Shown here: positions 9,739-17,640 of the stretch, piece by piece | Layout: the number at the start of each line of letters is the position of its first letter | Numbering within the stretch: the first letter of the stretch is position 1 | Origin: Ezakiella coagulans | Lineage (GTDB): Bacteria; Bacillota; Clostridia; Tissierellales; Peptoniphilaceae | Length of the DNA: 64,000 bases | Assembly: GCF_003096635.1 (NCBI RefSeq) | Contig: NZ_QEKV01000001.1 | Coordinates: 1 to 64,000 of the forward strand | Reading direction: 5' to 3' | The notes under the pieces: model-generated | Seen by the model: only the letters and a program-made list of their open reading frames with translations | The model's database searches: none | Told to the model about the DNA's origin: nothing | Position numbers and translations under genes: made by a program

Positions 9739-9790
9739 GAAAGCACATGACTTTAAGATCATAGAATCTTTCAGTTATGTGCTTTTTCTG
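9739..9790 (+). terminator. Terminator after the GNAT pair
   Basis: Long stem AAAGCACAT...ATGTGCTTTTT with an inner AAGAT/ATCTT pairing. Plus-strand T-run. Confidence 0.7.
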
Positions 9791-9793
9791 TGC

Positions 9794-9958
9794 CTATTTT
9801 ATTTCCGGTGGAACTTTGACTGACATCGAGTTATGAAAGCGTTTGAGATTACTTTCTTCAAAAGGAACATAATCTTTTTTTATACTGTCGGGATAATTTA
9901 CCTTCAAATCTTCAAATTCCTCGTCTGTTATCTCATCGTTATAATGCTTTTTTTTCAT
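9794..9958 (-). CDS. Small hypothetical protein (54 aa)
   Basis: Minus-strand ORF of 54 residues, MKKKHYNDEITDEEFEDL..., ending SVKVPPEIK. It has a GGAATGAG site before the ATG, and that ATG overlaps the stop of the next upstream minus-strand frame in an ATGA arrangement, as in a translationally coupled pair. The product is acidic and short, like an antitoxin or accessory subunit, but I recognise no family. Confidence 0.4.
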   Translation of the reverse strand: MKKKHYNDEITDEEFEDLKVNYPDSIKKDYVPFEESNLKRFHNSMSVKVPPEIK

Positions 9959-10086
9959 CTCATCTCATTCCATTCTATTAGAAAATTATTGAAGTCTACA
10001 TCATTTGATAAAAGTCCAGTGATTTCTCCATCTTCTGCTGAAGGTCTCAACTTCATGTCTTTTTCATAATCAAAAATTATATGCAT
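9955..10086 (-). pseudogene. Probable 5'-truncated partner of the small ORF
   Basis: Frame reading DHEPNSIFEIMHIIFDYEKD... and ending VDFNNFLIEWNEMR, coupled by ATGA to the 54-residue ORF. The open frame continues past the only internal ATG (10086) to about 10110 without a credible start, so it looks like the C-terminal remnant of a longer gene. Family not recognised. Confidence 0.35.
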
Positions 10087-10264
10087 TATTTCAAAAATAG
10101 AATTAGGTTCATGATCATTAAGGATATTTTATATATTTGAATTATTACAAGAGAATTTATTACATATTTTTGCAAAAGTGAAAATTTTTATGATACAATA
10201 ATTGCATTAATAGAAGATGTTTTTTTAAACGTTGACTATTAAAATTTTATTAGTAGAGGGGATT

Positions 10265-10615
10265 ATGAGATATAAAACAGCAGAAAAATATATTGATAGA
10301 ATAATTTTATTTTTATTATTTTTTATACCGTTATATGGTTTTGCAATTCTGAATAGCTCCCAATACACTGGTTGGGACGCGGGAACAACGATGAATACAT
10401 TTTCAAAAATTACCAACAATATTTTTATATGGTTACTCGCGATCTTTACTCTGCTATCTTTATTAAACTTGTTCTTTATTTTGAAACGCGTATTAAATGG
10501 AACCATTACGTGTAAGTATTTTTTAATAAAAATATACCCGTTTAGTATAATATTTTTTTTAAATAGTTTTAGATTTAGTAACCTAATTACTTTTATAAAA
10601 AATATTGTTTTGTGA
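10265..10615 (+). CDS. Small membrane protein of unknown function
   Basis: A 116-residue protein from ATG 10265 (GAGGGG site upstream); an in-frame ATG at 10232 lacks an SD. Three hydrophobic segments are visible: residues about 13-30 (IILFLLFFIPLYGFAIL), 55-75 (IFIWLLAIFTLLSLLNLFFIL) and 90-105. Between them is a short outside loop with YTGWDAGTTMN. I know no family for it. It stands alone in an AT-rich accessory region. Confidence 0.45.
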   Translation: MRYKTAEKYIDRIILFLLFFIPLYGFAILNSSQYTGWDAGTTMNTFSKITNNIFIWLLAIFTLLSLLNLFFILKRVLNGTITCKYFLIKIYPFSIIFFLNSFRFSNLITFIKNIVL

Positions 10616-10734
10616 GATTTTTTGAATAATGAAAAGCAGAAATTCAAATGAAAATATTTAGCATAGTTTTATTTTTATTATTGGCTAGATGTATTTGTGC
10701 ATTTATGTAGAATAACTATAAATAATTATTTTTT

Positions 10735-10980
10735 CCGGTACTGGGACTGGGACGTGACTAAAAAATCTTAATTTAAAAAATGCATCCGTTTTCGAAGCCC
10801 TAGTCCAAAAGAGCGAGTGTGAGCGATGCTCGATTGGTGAATCTTACGGCATCTCGCAAATAGACAGCACTGCGGGATTAAAATGGGAACATTTGTAAAA
10901 AAGAATAAATTGAATAATAGTACCAAGTGGATTACATTTGGACAAAAAATTAGACCGTAGTTTCAAGCTACGGTCTTTTT
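10735..10980 (+). repeat. WDWD + R repeat, copy 2 (full unit)
   Basis: Full-length unit of about 245 bp shared with 16232-16460: a start encoding RYWDWDVTKKS, a hairpin-prone GAGCGAGTGTGAGC block, TCTCGCAAATAGACAGC, a 25-codon ORF (10883-10960, MGTFVKKNKLNN...) and a perfect 8-bp terminator stem (10953-10975) with TTTTT. Confidence 0.75.
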
Positions 10981-11030
10981 GTCTACATATTACGAGGATT
11001 AATTTATTTTGACATTTCCAATGGCTTCTT

Positions 11031-11201
11031 TCAAATGCAACAAACAATATAAATCAGATTGCAAATGCAACTAATATAACTGGTGTTATTTACAAAAATG
11101 AAATCGAATCAATGAATAAGAAGATAGAAAAATTATCAAAAGAAATATGGGATATACATTCCCTAATTCTAAATAAATCAAAAAATAGCTCTGGTTATTA
11201 G
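11031..11201 (+). pseudogene. 3' fragment of a MobC-like mobilisation protein gene
   Basis: The frame reads SNATNNINQIANATNITG, then VIYKNEIESMNKKIEK and ends NSSGY-stop. The pattern N-x-NQIA-x-x-x-N-x-TG-x-IY is the C-terminal signature of MobC/relaxosome accessory proteins of small mobilisable plasmids and elements. The N-terminal half is missing, so this is a relic of an integrated mobilisable element. Confidence 0.65.
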
Positions 11202-11227
11202 TATGGTAATTACAAAAAAGAATACCC

Positions 11228-11329
11228 TTATGCAAGAGTATTCTTTGAATAAAGAGCAATTTTCAGACCTTGTTCAGTATAGGAAAAACTATGAAAATTA
11301 TTATGGGAAGGAAGTGGAGAGATAAAAAA
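11228..11329 (+). repeat. 95-bp direct repeat, copy A
   Basis: Almost identical to 12050-12152. Both contain a 31-codon frame MQ(E/K)YSLNKEQFSDLVQ... ending YYGKEVER-stop (11230-11325 here). The two copies bracket the IS256 remnant. Confidence 0.8.
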
Positions 11330-11553
11330 TTGAAAAAATAATTTTTTTCTGGTATAATATTATTGTAAAAAATTTACAAATAATTACCCGAGGAGGTAAA
11401 AAAATATTAAAATATTTGAATCTATAAAAAATAGATGGGAAAAATTCTTGAAAAAACTAGCAAAAGAAAATAAAAAATCTTTTGGAAATGAAAGATTAGA
11501 TTGTTGTTCAATTAACAAAAGAGAATCTAAATAAAGAAAAAAATGACCATGGC

Positions 11554-11955
11554 GGAGACTGTGTAAAATTTTGTGTATATAAACCTCCTGATTAGGGTAA
11601 GTAAAAACTAATCAGGAGGAATTTTTATGCCCAAAAAAGACCAGAAACAAAAAGAAGCAAAAATGTTAATTGAAGAATATCAGCCTCAAAGCGCACAAGA
11701 TATTCAAGAAGCTCTAAAAGACCTTCTAGGCGATACAATGGAAGAACTTTTAAAAGCGGAATTAGATTAGCATTTACACTATGAATATGGAGAAAAACCA
11801 CTATCATTAAATACAAGAAATGGTACTAGTAAAAAAACAGTTAGATCATCATATGGACATATAGAATACGAGGCTGGGATCAAATCTTATCCCAATTATC
11901 AACCCTTACCCTTATATCAGGATTTAGGTTGATACACAAAATTATTTACAGACCC
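11554..11955 (+). mobile_element. IS256-family deletion derivative (about 400 bp)
   Basis: Imperfect terminal inverted repeats at 11554-11578 and 11932-11955 share a TTTTGTGTAT inner end. Inside, from ATG 11627, is the N-terminus of an IS256/Mutator transposase (MPKKDQKQKEAKMLIEEY, then ALKDLLGDTMEELLKAELD), stopped by TAG at 11768 where active elements usually continue EHLGYEYGE. About 30 more residues follow in frame, then the sequence jumps to a C-terminal piece (WDQILSQLSTL). Most of the catalytic domain is missing, so it can move only in trans, if at all. A 12-bp hairpin (11584-11595/11608-11619) covers the Shine-Dalgarno. Confidence 0.8.
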
Positions 11956-11959
11956 GCAA

Positions 11960-11990
11960 AAACGGCTATGAGCATTAAACTCATAGCCGT
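11960..11990. terminator. Strong hairpin beside the IS256 right end
   Basis: Perfect stem AACGGCTATGAG/CTCATAGCCGTT with a 7-base loop. A T-rich tail is lacking on the plus strand and weak on the minus strand, so termination is possible but not certain. Confidence 0.45.
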
Positions 11991-12049
11991 TCTACTTACC
12001 ACCTAAAGACTCTCTAAATCAGTTTTCTAAAATCCCTAATTCAATGAGC

Positions 12050-12152
12050 CTTTATGCAAAAGTATTCTTTAAATAAAGAGCAATTTTCAGACCTTGTTCA
12101 GTATAGGAAAAACGATGAAAATTATTATGGGAAGGAAGTGGAGAGATAAAAA
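12050..12152 (+). repeat. 95-bp direct repeat, copy B
   Basis: Second copy of the segment at 11228-11329, with a 31-codon frame at 12054-12149. It lies just upstream of the copper promoter. Confidence 0.8.
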
Positions 12153-12185
12153 GCTATAAGCGTTGCTTACATTTATTAAAAAGAC

Positions 12186-12243
12186 TTGACATAATTCGTT
12201 TACAATGGTAAACTTATTTTGAGGATATTTGTTCACATCTGTA
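12186..12243 (+). promoter_or_regulatory. copY-copB promoter with two cop boxes
   Basis: TTGACA (12186-12191), 17-bp spacer, TAAACT (12209-12214). A near-match to the CopY operator TACANNTGTA sits at 12201-12210 (TACAATGGTA), overlapping the spacer and -10. A second sits at 12234-12243 (CACATCTGTA), downstream of the start point. Two boxes around the promoter are the usual CopY arrangement. Confidence 0.75.
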
Positions 12244-12264
12244 GACAACTAGGAGGAAAGGAGA

Positions 12265-12714
12265 ATGAGCACAATAGAATTTAATACTTATATTACAGAT
12301 GCAGAATGGGAAGTCATGCGTGTAGTTTGGGCAAATGATCGAGTAACTAGTAAAAAAGTGATTTCCGTATTGCAAGAAAAAATGGACTGGACACAATCCA
12401 CTATCAAAACGATCTTAGGTCGATTAGTTGGAAAAGGCGTACTAAATACAGAGCAAGAAGGTAGAAAGTTTATTTACACTGCCAATATTGAAGAGACAGA
12501 AGCCGTAAGGGATTATGCAGAAGATATTTTTAACCGTATTTGCAATAAGAAAGTCGGAAATGTAATAGGAAGCATCATTGAAGATCATGTTTTAAGCTTC
12601 GATGATATAGATCGACTAGAAAAAATATTAGAGATGAAAAAATCTTTCGCAGTAGAAGAAGTGGATTGCAATTGTCCAGAAGGACAATGCAAATGTCATT
12701 TACATCATCATTAA
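12265..12714 (+). CDS. copY: CopY/TcrY-family copper-responsive repressor
   Basis: A 149-residue BlaI/MecI-type winged-helix repressor. The DNA-binding domain (residues about 8-80) contains ITDAEWEVMRVVWA and WTQSTIKTILGRLVGKGVL, where helix 3 reads the cop box. The C-terminus has CNCPEGQCKC (a CxCxxxxCxC metal site) followed by LHHH. In CopY, zinc on these cysteines keeps the repressor on DNA and copper displaces it. It is followed after 19 bp by copB, and its promoter carries two cop boxes, so the pair is self-regulated. ATG start with GGAGGAAAGGAG. Confidence 0.93.
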   Translation: MSTIEFNTYITDAEWEVMRVVWANDRVTSKKVISVLQEKMDWTQSTIKTILGRLVGKGVLNTEQEGRKFIYTANIEETEAVRDYAEDIFNRICNKKVGNVIGSIIEDHVLSFDDIDRLEKILEMKKSFAVEEVDCNCPEGQCKCHLHHH

Positions 12715-12733
12715 ACATAAGGAGGAATTTAAA

Positions 12734-14878
12734 ATGAATAATGACAACAGATATTCGTCCCATAGTCACCATAATCATGGCGACATGGATCATTCAAAAC
12801 ATGAGCACATAAGCACGGAAGAACATGGAGACCATAAGGATCAACATCAAGAACATCATGCTGGGCATGATCACAGCGGGCACAATGGGCATGATCACAG
12901 CGGACACAGTGGGCATGATCACAGCGGACACAGTGGGCATGAGCATCATCATCATGGAAACTTTAAGGAACTTTTCTTAAAGTCATTGCCACTAGGAATC
13001 ATTATTATGCTCTTATCCCCTATGGCTGGGTTTGACCTACCATTCCAGTTTTCTTTTCGATATTCTGATATTGTAGTAGCTATTTTATCTACTATATTAA
13101 TTATTTATGGTGGACGTCCATTCTATCAAGGGGCAGTTGACGAATTTAAACAAAAAGAACCTGGAATGATGGCTCTCGTTTCTTTAGGTTTAAGTGTTTC
13201 ATATTTATATAGTATTTATACTGTAATAGCAAGCTACGTAACAGGTGAACAAATTATGGACTTTTTCTTTGAATTTGCTTCATTACTATTAATCATGTTA
13301 TTAGGTCACTGGATTGAGATGAAAGCTATTGGAGAAGCAGGAGACGCACAAGCAGAATTGGCTAAGTTAGTGCCGAAAGATGCTCATGTAGTATTAGATG
13401 ACGATTCAATAGAAACACGACCAGTTGCTGACTTAAAGGTAGGTGATTTAATTCGTGTTCAAGCCGGAGAAAATGTGCCAGCAGACGGGATTATCGAGCG
13501 TGGAGAATCACGTTTAAATGAAGCTCTTTTGACTGGAGAATCAAAAGCAGTAAAAAAAGGCCCTGGCGATGAAGTGATCGGGGGCTCGACAAATGGAGAA
13601 GGAGTTCTTTATATTAAAGTAAATGAGACAGGTGATAAGTCCTTTATATCTCAAGTACAGACTTTAATTAGCCAAGCTCAAAGTCAGCCTTCCAGAGCAG
13701 AAAATATTGCGCAAAAGGTTGCAGGGTGGCTCTTCTATATTGCGGTAACTGTCGCACTAATAGCTTTTGTAGTGTGGATGGTTATAAAAGATGTGCCAAC
13801 GGCAGTTATATTTACTATTACTACATTAGTTATTGCTTGTCCGCACGCATTGGGTCTGGCTATTCCATTGGTAACCGCCCGTAGCACAAGCTTAGGAGCT
13901 AGCCGTGGCTTACTGGTGAAAGACCGCCAAGCCTTAGAAATAGCTCAAGATGCAGATGTGATGATTTTAGATAAAACGGGTACTTTAACAACTGGTGAGT
14001 TTAAAGTATTAGATGTAAAACTTCTTAATGACAAATATACAAAAGAGGAAATCATTGCCTTACTGGCAGGTATTGAAGGAGGGTCTAGTCACCCGATTGC
14101 TCAATCAATTATAAGTTTCGCCGACCAAGAAGGTATAAGTCCAGCATCTTTTGATTCGATTGATGTGATTTCCGGTGCTGGCGTAGAAGGCAAAGCCAAT
14201 GGCCATAGTTACCAATTAATCAGCCAAAAAGCCTACGGACGTAATCTGGATATGGATATTCCAAAAGGAGCAACTCTCAGTGTCTTAGTAGAAAATGATG
14301 TTGCTATTGGCGCTGTAGCTTTAGGGGATGAATTAAAACCAACGAGCAAAGAGTTAATTAAAGTTCTTAAAAAGAACAATATAGAGCCAATTATGGCAAC
14401 AGGTGATAATGAAAAAGCAGCTCAAGGCGCGGCAGAAGATTTAGGGATTGAATATAGATCAAATCAATCTCCACAAGACAAATATGAGTTAGTAAAAACA
14501 CTTAAAGAAGAAGGAAAAAAAGTTATCATGGTGGGTGACGGTGTCAATGATGCTCCTTCTCTTGCCTTGGCAGATGTTGGAATAGCTGTCGGTGCAGGAA
14601 CTCAAGTGGCGTTGGATTCAGCTGATGTCATCTTGACTCAATCTGATCCAGGAGATATTGAATCATTTATTGAATTAGCACACAAAACAACTCGTAAAAT
14701 GAAACAAAATCTCTTTTGGGGAGCTGGTTATAACTTTATAGCTATCCCTCTAGCTGCAGGAATCTTGGCTCCTATTGGTATCACATTAAGCCCTGCATTA
14801 GGAGCAATCCTAATGTCTGTGTCAACAGTCATCGTCGCCATTAATGCTATTTTATTAAATTTAGATCCAAAAAAATAA
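12734..14878 (+). CDS. copB: CopB-type copper-exporting P1B ATPase
   Basis: A 714-residue ion pump. The N-terminal 75 residues are a His-rich metal-binding tail with tandem GHDHSGHS repeats instead of a CxxC domain. Transmembrane helices follow. The metal-binding motif is CPH at residues 369-371 (VIACPHALGLAIPL), typical of the CopB/P1B-3 group. The phosphorylated aspartate is D413 in DKTGTLTTGE, with the TGES actuator loop and the GDGVNDAPSLALADVG hinge present. Two helices close the C-terminus. It exports copper or silver from the cytoplasm. It sits in a copY-copB operon. Confidence 0.95.
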   Translation: MNNDNRYSSHSHHNHGDMDHSKHEHISTEEHGDHKDQHQEHHAGHDHSGHNGHDHSGHSGHDHSGHSGHEHHHHGNFKELFLKSLPLGIIIMLLSPMAGFDLPFQFSFRYSDIVVAILSTILIIYGGRPFYQGAVDEFKQKEPGMMALVSLGLSVSYLYSIYTVIASYVTGEQIMDFFFEFASLLLIMLLGHWIEMKAIGEAGDAQAELAKLVPKDAHVVLDDDSIETRPVADLKVGDLIRVQAGENVPADGIIERGESRLNEALLTGESKAVKKGPGDEVIGGSTNGEGVLYIKVNETGDKSFISQVQTLISQAQSQPSRAENIAQKVAGWLFYIAVTVALIAFVVWMVIKDVPTAVIFTITTLVIACPHALGLAIPLVTARSTSLGASRGLLVKDRQALEIAQDADVMILDKTGTLTTGEFKVLDVKLLNDKYTKEEIIALLAGIEGGSSHPIAQSIISFADQEGISPASFDSIDVISGAGVEGKANGHSYQLISQKAYGRNLDMDIPKGATLSVLVENDVAIGAVALGDELKPTSKELIKVLKKNNIEPIMATGDNEKAAQGAAEDLGIEYRSNQSPQDKYELVKTLKEEGKKVIMVGDGVNDAPSLALADVGIAVGAGTQVALDSADVILTQSDPGDIESFIELAHKTTRKMKQNLFWGAGYNFIAIPLAAGILAPIGITLSPALGAILMSVSTVIVAINAILLNLDPKK

Positions 14879-14970
14879 CGGTTAACAGACCGAATGATTG
14901 AAACTCCTTAAAGTATCAAGATACAATAGTTTTACAGGAGAAAAAGAGATGTAAGTACTGGCTCTTTGTA

Positions 14971-15017
14971 AAATCGTGTTGGTAGAAGTAGACGATTTTT
15001 CTACCAACACGATTTTT
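14971..15017 (+). terminator. Terminator of the copper operon
   Basis: Near-perfect 16-bp stem (AATCGTGTTGGTAGAA and its complement) followed by TTTTT. Between copB and this hairpin is an SD-like ACAGGAG and an ATG immediately followed by TAA, possibly the stump of a deleted third cop gene. Confidence 0.85.
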
Positions 15018-15083
15018 AATTTATTATAAAAATGATTTCTTTTAAAATCCTAAAAGTACCTATTTCAACACTTTTATAACTTG

Positions 15084-15470
15084 TTATTCTATTTTCTTAA
15101 CAATAACACCCCCGTCTCCACATGTGTCGTATCCTGAAATAGCTTTAAAATATTTTTCTGTATCACTACTTAAATTTGTAATTTTAGAGCTTTTTTTGTT
15201 TGATAAAAGTATTAAATTTTCTAAGCCTAATTTATTTAAAACAAAACTGCTATGAGTTGAAATAATTATTTGACTAGATTCCTTATTACTATTTTCTTGT
15301 AGAATATCAATTAAATTATTCATGTTAGAATATGACAAATGGTTTTCTGGCTCTTCAATTAAAATTATTTTATCTTTATTTGTATTAATATTATTTAAAG
15401 CAAGCTCAGTTTTTAATAAGCATTGTAGCCTTCTACCAGCATTGGAATTTGGAATACTATCAAATTCCGT
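15084..15470 (-). pseudogene. C-terminal fragment of an OLD-family AAA ATPase
   Basis: The frame contains IILIEEPENHLS (Walker B), IIISTHSSFVLNKLGLENLI (the following histidine switch region) and an upstream NAGRRLQCLLKTELAL. These belong to ABC-like AAA ATPases of the OLD/overcoming-lysogenisation group, which act in phage defence with a Toprim nuclease or partner. The Walker A half and the Toprim domain are missing. The ORF runs on to 15536 only because it reads into the out-of-frame end of the neighbouring XRE pseudogene, which marks a deletion junction at about 15465. Confidence 0.7.
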
Positions 15471-15688
15471 TATCATACTTGATTCCCAATGACTTATATT
15501 CAATAATATCTCCAATATCACATTGAAAATACTCACAAATCTTTCATAATGTTTCTAGACTTACATTTTCGTCTCTTCCCATTTTTGCTATTGTCTTGGG
15601 TGTTGTTGCGATTGCACATTGTAAGTCTGTTTTTTTTCATATTTTTATCTATTAATAACTTCCATAATTGGTTATATGAAAATCCCAT
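15460..15688 (-). pseudogene. Broken XRE/Cro-type helix-turn-helix regulator
   Basis: Minus-strand frame MGFSYNQLWKLLIDKNMKK, then DLQCAIATTPKTIAKMG and, after an in-frame TGA following NVSLETL, KICEYFQCDIGDIIEY. This is the compact 70-residue YozG/Cro-type HTH common in Firmicute mobile elements. The internal stop and a changed 3' end joined to the OLD remnant make it a pseudogene. Confidence 0.7.
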
Positions 15689-15944
15689 ATCATTCTCCAA
15701 TTCTATATTTTACCTTTCTAAATGTATAGATTAACTATCTAATTAGAGCATATAATACAGATTCCTTTCAATTATATGATTTACTGCGTTAAACTTAGCA
15801 AAAAAATAAAGGCAGTCCGAAAACTGCCGATATTTATCTATCTACACATTTGCTGTGGCATTTCTTATTTGAACTAGCTTTGTCGTCTGTCTCTAAGCTT
15901 TTTATTTGCACTAATATGGACTTTTTATACTTGTCTTGACCCTT

Positions 15945-16139
15945 TTATACTTGTTCTTTTACTTTTAAGAGCTTAGAAGAGAAAATACGAACATTTTTAT
16001 ATTCTTTACCGTTATTATCAATGTTTATATTTTTTCCAAATATTTTAACAAAATCTCCTTGTTTAAGGTTCTCTAAATCTTTTGTCTTATCTCCATAGAA
16101 TGGATAATTACCAAGTAATATATTTAGATTTAAACCCAC
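15945..16139 (-). CDS. Short hypothetical, possibly a fragment
   Basis: A 64-residue frame MGLNLNILLGNYPFYGD... with LKQGDFVKIFGKNINID and YKNVRIFSSKLLKV. The alternating pattern around GDFVKIFG suggests an OB-like beta barrel, but the ORF is short, has no clear SD and sits in debris. It is probably a remnant of a mobile-element gene. No family assigned. Confidence 0.3.
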   Translation of the reverse strand: MGLNLNILLGNYPFYGDKTKDLENLKQGDFVKIFGKNINIDNNGKEYKNVRIFSSKLLKVKEQV

Positions 16140-16231
16140 AAAGCAAAAAGTAAAAATGAAGTAAATTCGAAGTAAGATTAATTTGAAAACTGGATAAACA
16201 AGATTAACAGATATTATATTAAAACAATATT

Positions 16232-16460
16232 TATCCGGTACTGGGACTGGGACGGGACTAAAAAGTCTTAATTTAAAAAATGTATCCGTTTTCGAAGACC
16301 TAGCCCAAGAGAGCGAGTGTGAGCGATGCTCGATTGGTGAATCTTACGGCTTCTCGCAAATAGACAGCGTGTTTAGGAAAATGGATAAATATAGAATAGT
16401 TCCAAGTGGTTTGCATTTGAATAAAAATTAGATCATAACTTAAGTGTTAGGGTCTTTTTT
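16232..16460 (+). repeat. WDWD + R repeat, copy 3 (degraded 3' half)
   Basis: The first 140 bp match 10735-10875 closely, including the RYWDWDGTKKS start and the GAGCGAGTGTGAGC block. The small-ORF half has a deletion, so the 25-codon frame is lost, and the terminator stem is decayed while its T-run remains. Confidence 0.75.
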
Positions 16461-16612
16461 TGATAGATTGTACAGTTAAAAGCGACAAGAAATTGTCGGT
16501 TTGAGTGTCGGTTTGAATAAGATTTATCAAAAAGAAAATAAGTACTTCACAAAAATGTTGAGTCACTGTTTTGGCTTATATATAAGTGGGAATTTTATAT
16601 AGTGTATGGGGC

Positions 16613-16643
16613 TTGACCTGTCCGTTGGGGACCGTGTTATCCT
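16613..16643 (+). promoter_or_regulatory. MerR-type promoter with 19-bp spacer
   Basis: TTGACC (16613-16618), a 19-bp spacer and TATCCT (16638-16643). The spacer carries an inverted repeat GTCC-gttg-GGGAC. Overlong 19-bp spacers with a dyad are the mark of promoters that MerR-family proteins untwist. Confidence 0.75.
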
Positions 16644-16666
16644 TTAATCAAAGGAGGTAGATAACC

Positions 16667-17518
16667 ATGTTAAGAAGTGAAATTCAAAAAGAAACGGGTT
16701 TAACTAGAAAGGCAATCGAATACTATGAGGATAAAGGACTCATTTATCCTCAGAAATCTGAGAATGGTTATAGAGACTATAGTACTAAGGATTTAGAAAT
16801 TCTGAAAAAGGTATCTATATTTAGAAAACTGGGAATGAGTATCTCAGATATTGGTCAGTGTATATCGTCAGGTGGTGATACTCTGTTTTCTGTTTTAAGG
16901 GAAAAACAACATCAATTGGACCTTGATAAAAAAAGGAATACAATACTGGAAATGATTGTTAAAGGCGAAAGCAATGAACTAATCAATGAGAAAGTTTCAC
17001 TACTTGAGATGAAAGAAACTATCTATGAAAAACTGGAAATTGCTTTTCCTGGATATTTTGGACAAACGTTCTTTGCTGCCTATCAACCATTTTTGAATGA
17101 ACCATTAGAAAATGATGATAAGGATTCCTTTTACAAATATATAGATTATCTTGATAGGCTTCCTTTGTTTGAATTAACTGAAGAAGAGAAAAAATACATT
17201 GAGAAGATTAGCTCACCCTTTGATATGAAAACCTTAAAGGATATAAATCAGGCTAAACTCGATGCTGTTGAGAATCCAAAAAAGTGGATGAAAGATAATG
17301 AAGATGTAATTTCTCATTATGAAAGCTATAAAAATAGTGAAGAGTATCAAAATAGCATGATGAAACAGATCCAGGATAAGCTTAAAAACTTTATGAAGGA
17401 AAATCAATATTATGAAATAGCAATTCCACTTATTAGAAAATTTAGCAAGAGCTATGATGAGTACTATAAGAAGTTGCTAAAGGCAAATGAACAGTATCTA
17501 AATAATAGATATCAATAA
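16667..17518 (+). CDS. MerR-family transcriptional regulator
   Basis: A 283-residue regulator. The winged HTH of the MerR family occupies residues 1-70 (LTRKAIEYYEDKGLIYPQK, then GYRDYSTKDLEILKKV), followed by a coiled-coil helix (about 75-115). The large C-terminal effector domain (about 115-283) has no cysteine pair for metal and is rich in aromatic and charged residues, suggesting a drug or small-molecule sensor, as in TipA- or BmrR-like proteins (inference). The promoter with a 19-bp spacer and dyad immediately upstream indicates autoregulation. No efflux pump is adjacent, so its target is likely itself or distant. Start chosen at ATG after AAAGGAGGT. Confidence 0.88.
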   Translation: MLRSEIQKETGLTRKAIEYYEDKGLIYPQKSENGYRDYSTKDLEILKKVSIFRKLGMSISDIGQCISSGGDTLFSVLREKQHQLDLDKKRNTILEMIVKGESNELINEKVSLLEMKETIYEKLEIAFPGYFGQTFFAAYQPFLNEPLENDDKDSFYKYIDYLDRLPLFELTEEEKKYIEKISSPFDMKTLKDINQAKLDAVENPKKWMKDNEDVISHYESYKNSEEYQNSMMKQIQDKLKNFMKENQYYEIAIPLIRKFSKSYDEYYKKLLKANEQYLNNRYQ

Positions 17519-17523
17519 TCATA

Positions 17524-17560
17524 GGGAAGCATTTACTTGTACTTAGTAGGTGCTTTTCTA
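17524..17560 (+). terminator. Terminator of the MerR gene
   Basis: Hairpin AGCAttTACT/AGTAggTGCT followed by TTTTC, just after the stop codon. Confidence 0.6.
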
Positions 17561-17640
17561 TGCCCAAATGTAAAGAGTTTCAAGGTTAAGAGGAATAGTT
17601 TAATTGTATCAAAGACGGTTGGAAACTAGACATAGATTGA

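Larger units (their letters stand above)
10616..12185. other. Debris region with fragments of mobile DNA
   Basis: No intact gene is seen. In order: a WDWDV(T)K copy with R repeat copy 2 (10735-10980), a mobC 3' fragment (11031-11201), a 95-bp duplicated segment (11228-11329 and 12050-12152), a possible small remnant frame at about 11416-11535 behind AGGAGG but lacking an ATG, and an IS256 deletion derivative (11554-11955). Confidence 0.65.
15689..16666. other. Intergenic stretch with a remnant ORF and R repeat copy 3
   Basis: It contains a hairpin at about 15811-15828 (GGCAGT/ACTGCC), a short minus-strand frame at 15945-16139 (annotated separately), a downstream minus-strand frame with a Cys-rich end (KKCHSKCVDR, stop at about 15840), R repeat copy 3 (16232-16460), and the MerR promoter. 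Confidence 0.55.

Noticed and set aside
10225..10647. 140-residue minus-strand ORF opposite the small membrane protein
   Set aside because: The plus-strand frame has a good SD and a membrane-protein pattern; the minus frame has neither.
11554..11955. Functional IS256 element
   Set aside because: Only about 400 bp between ends, with a stop after 47 codons and most of the catalytic domain missing.
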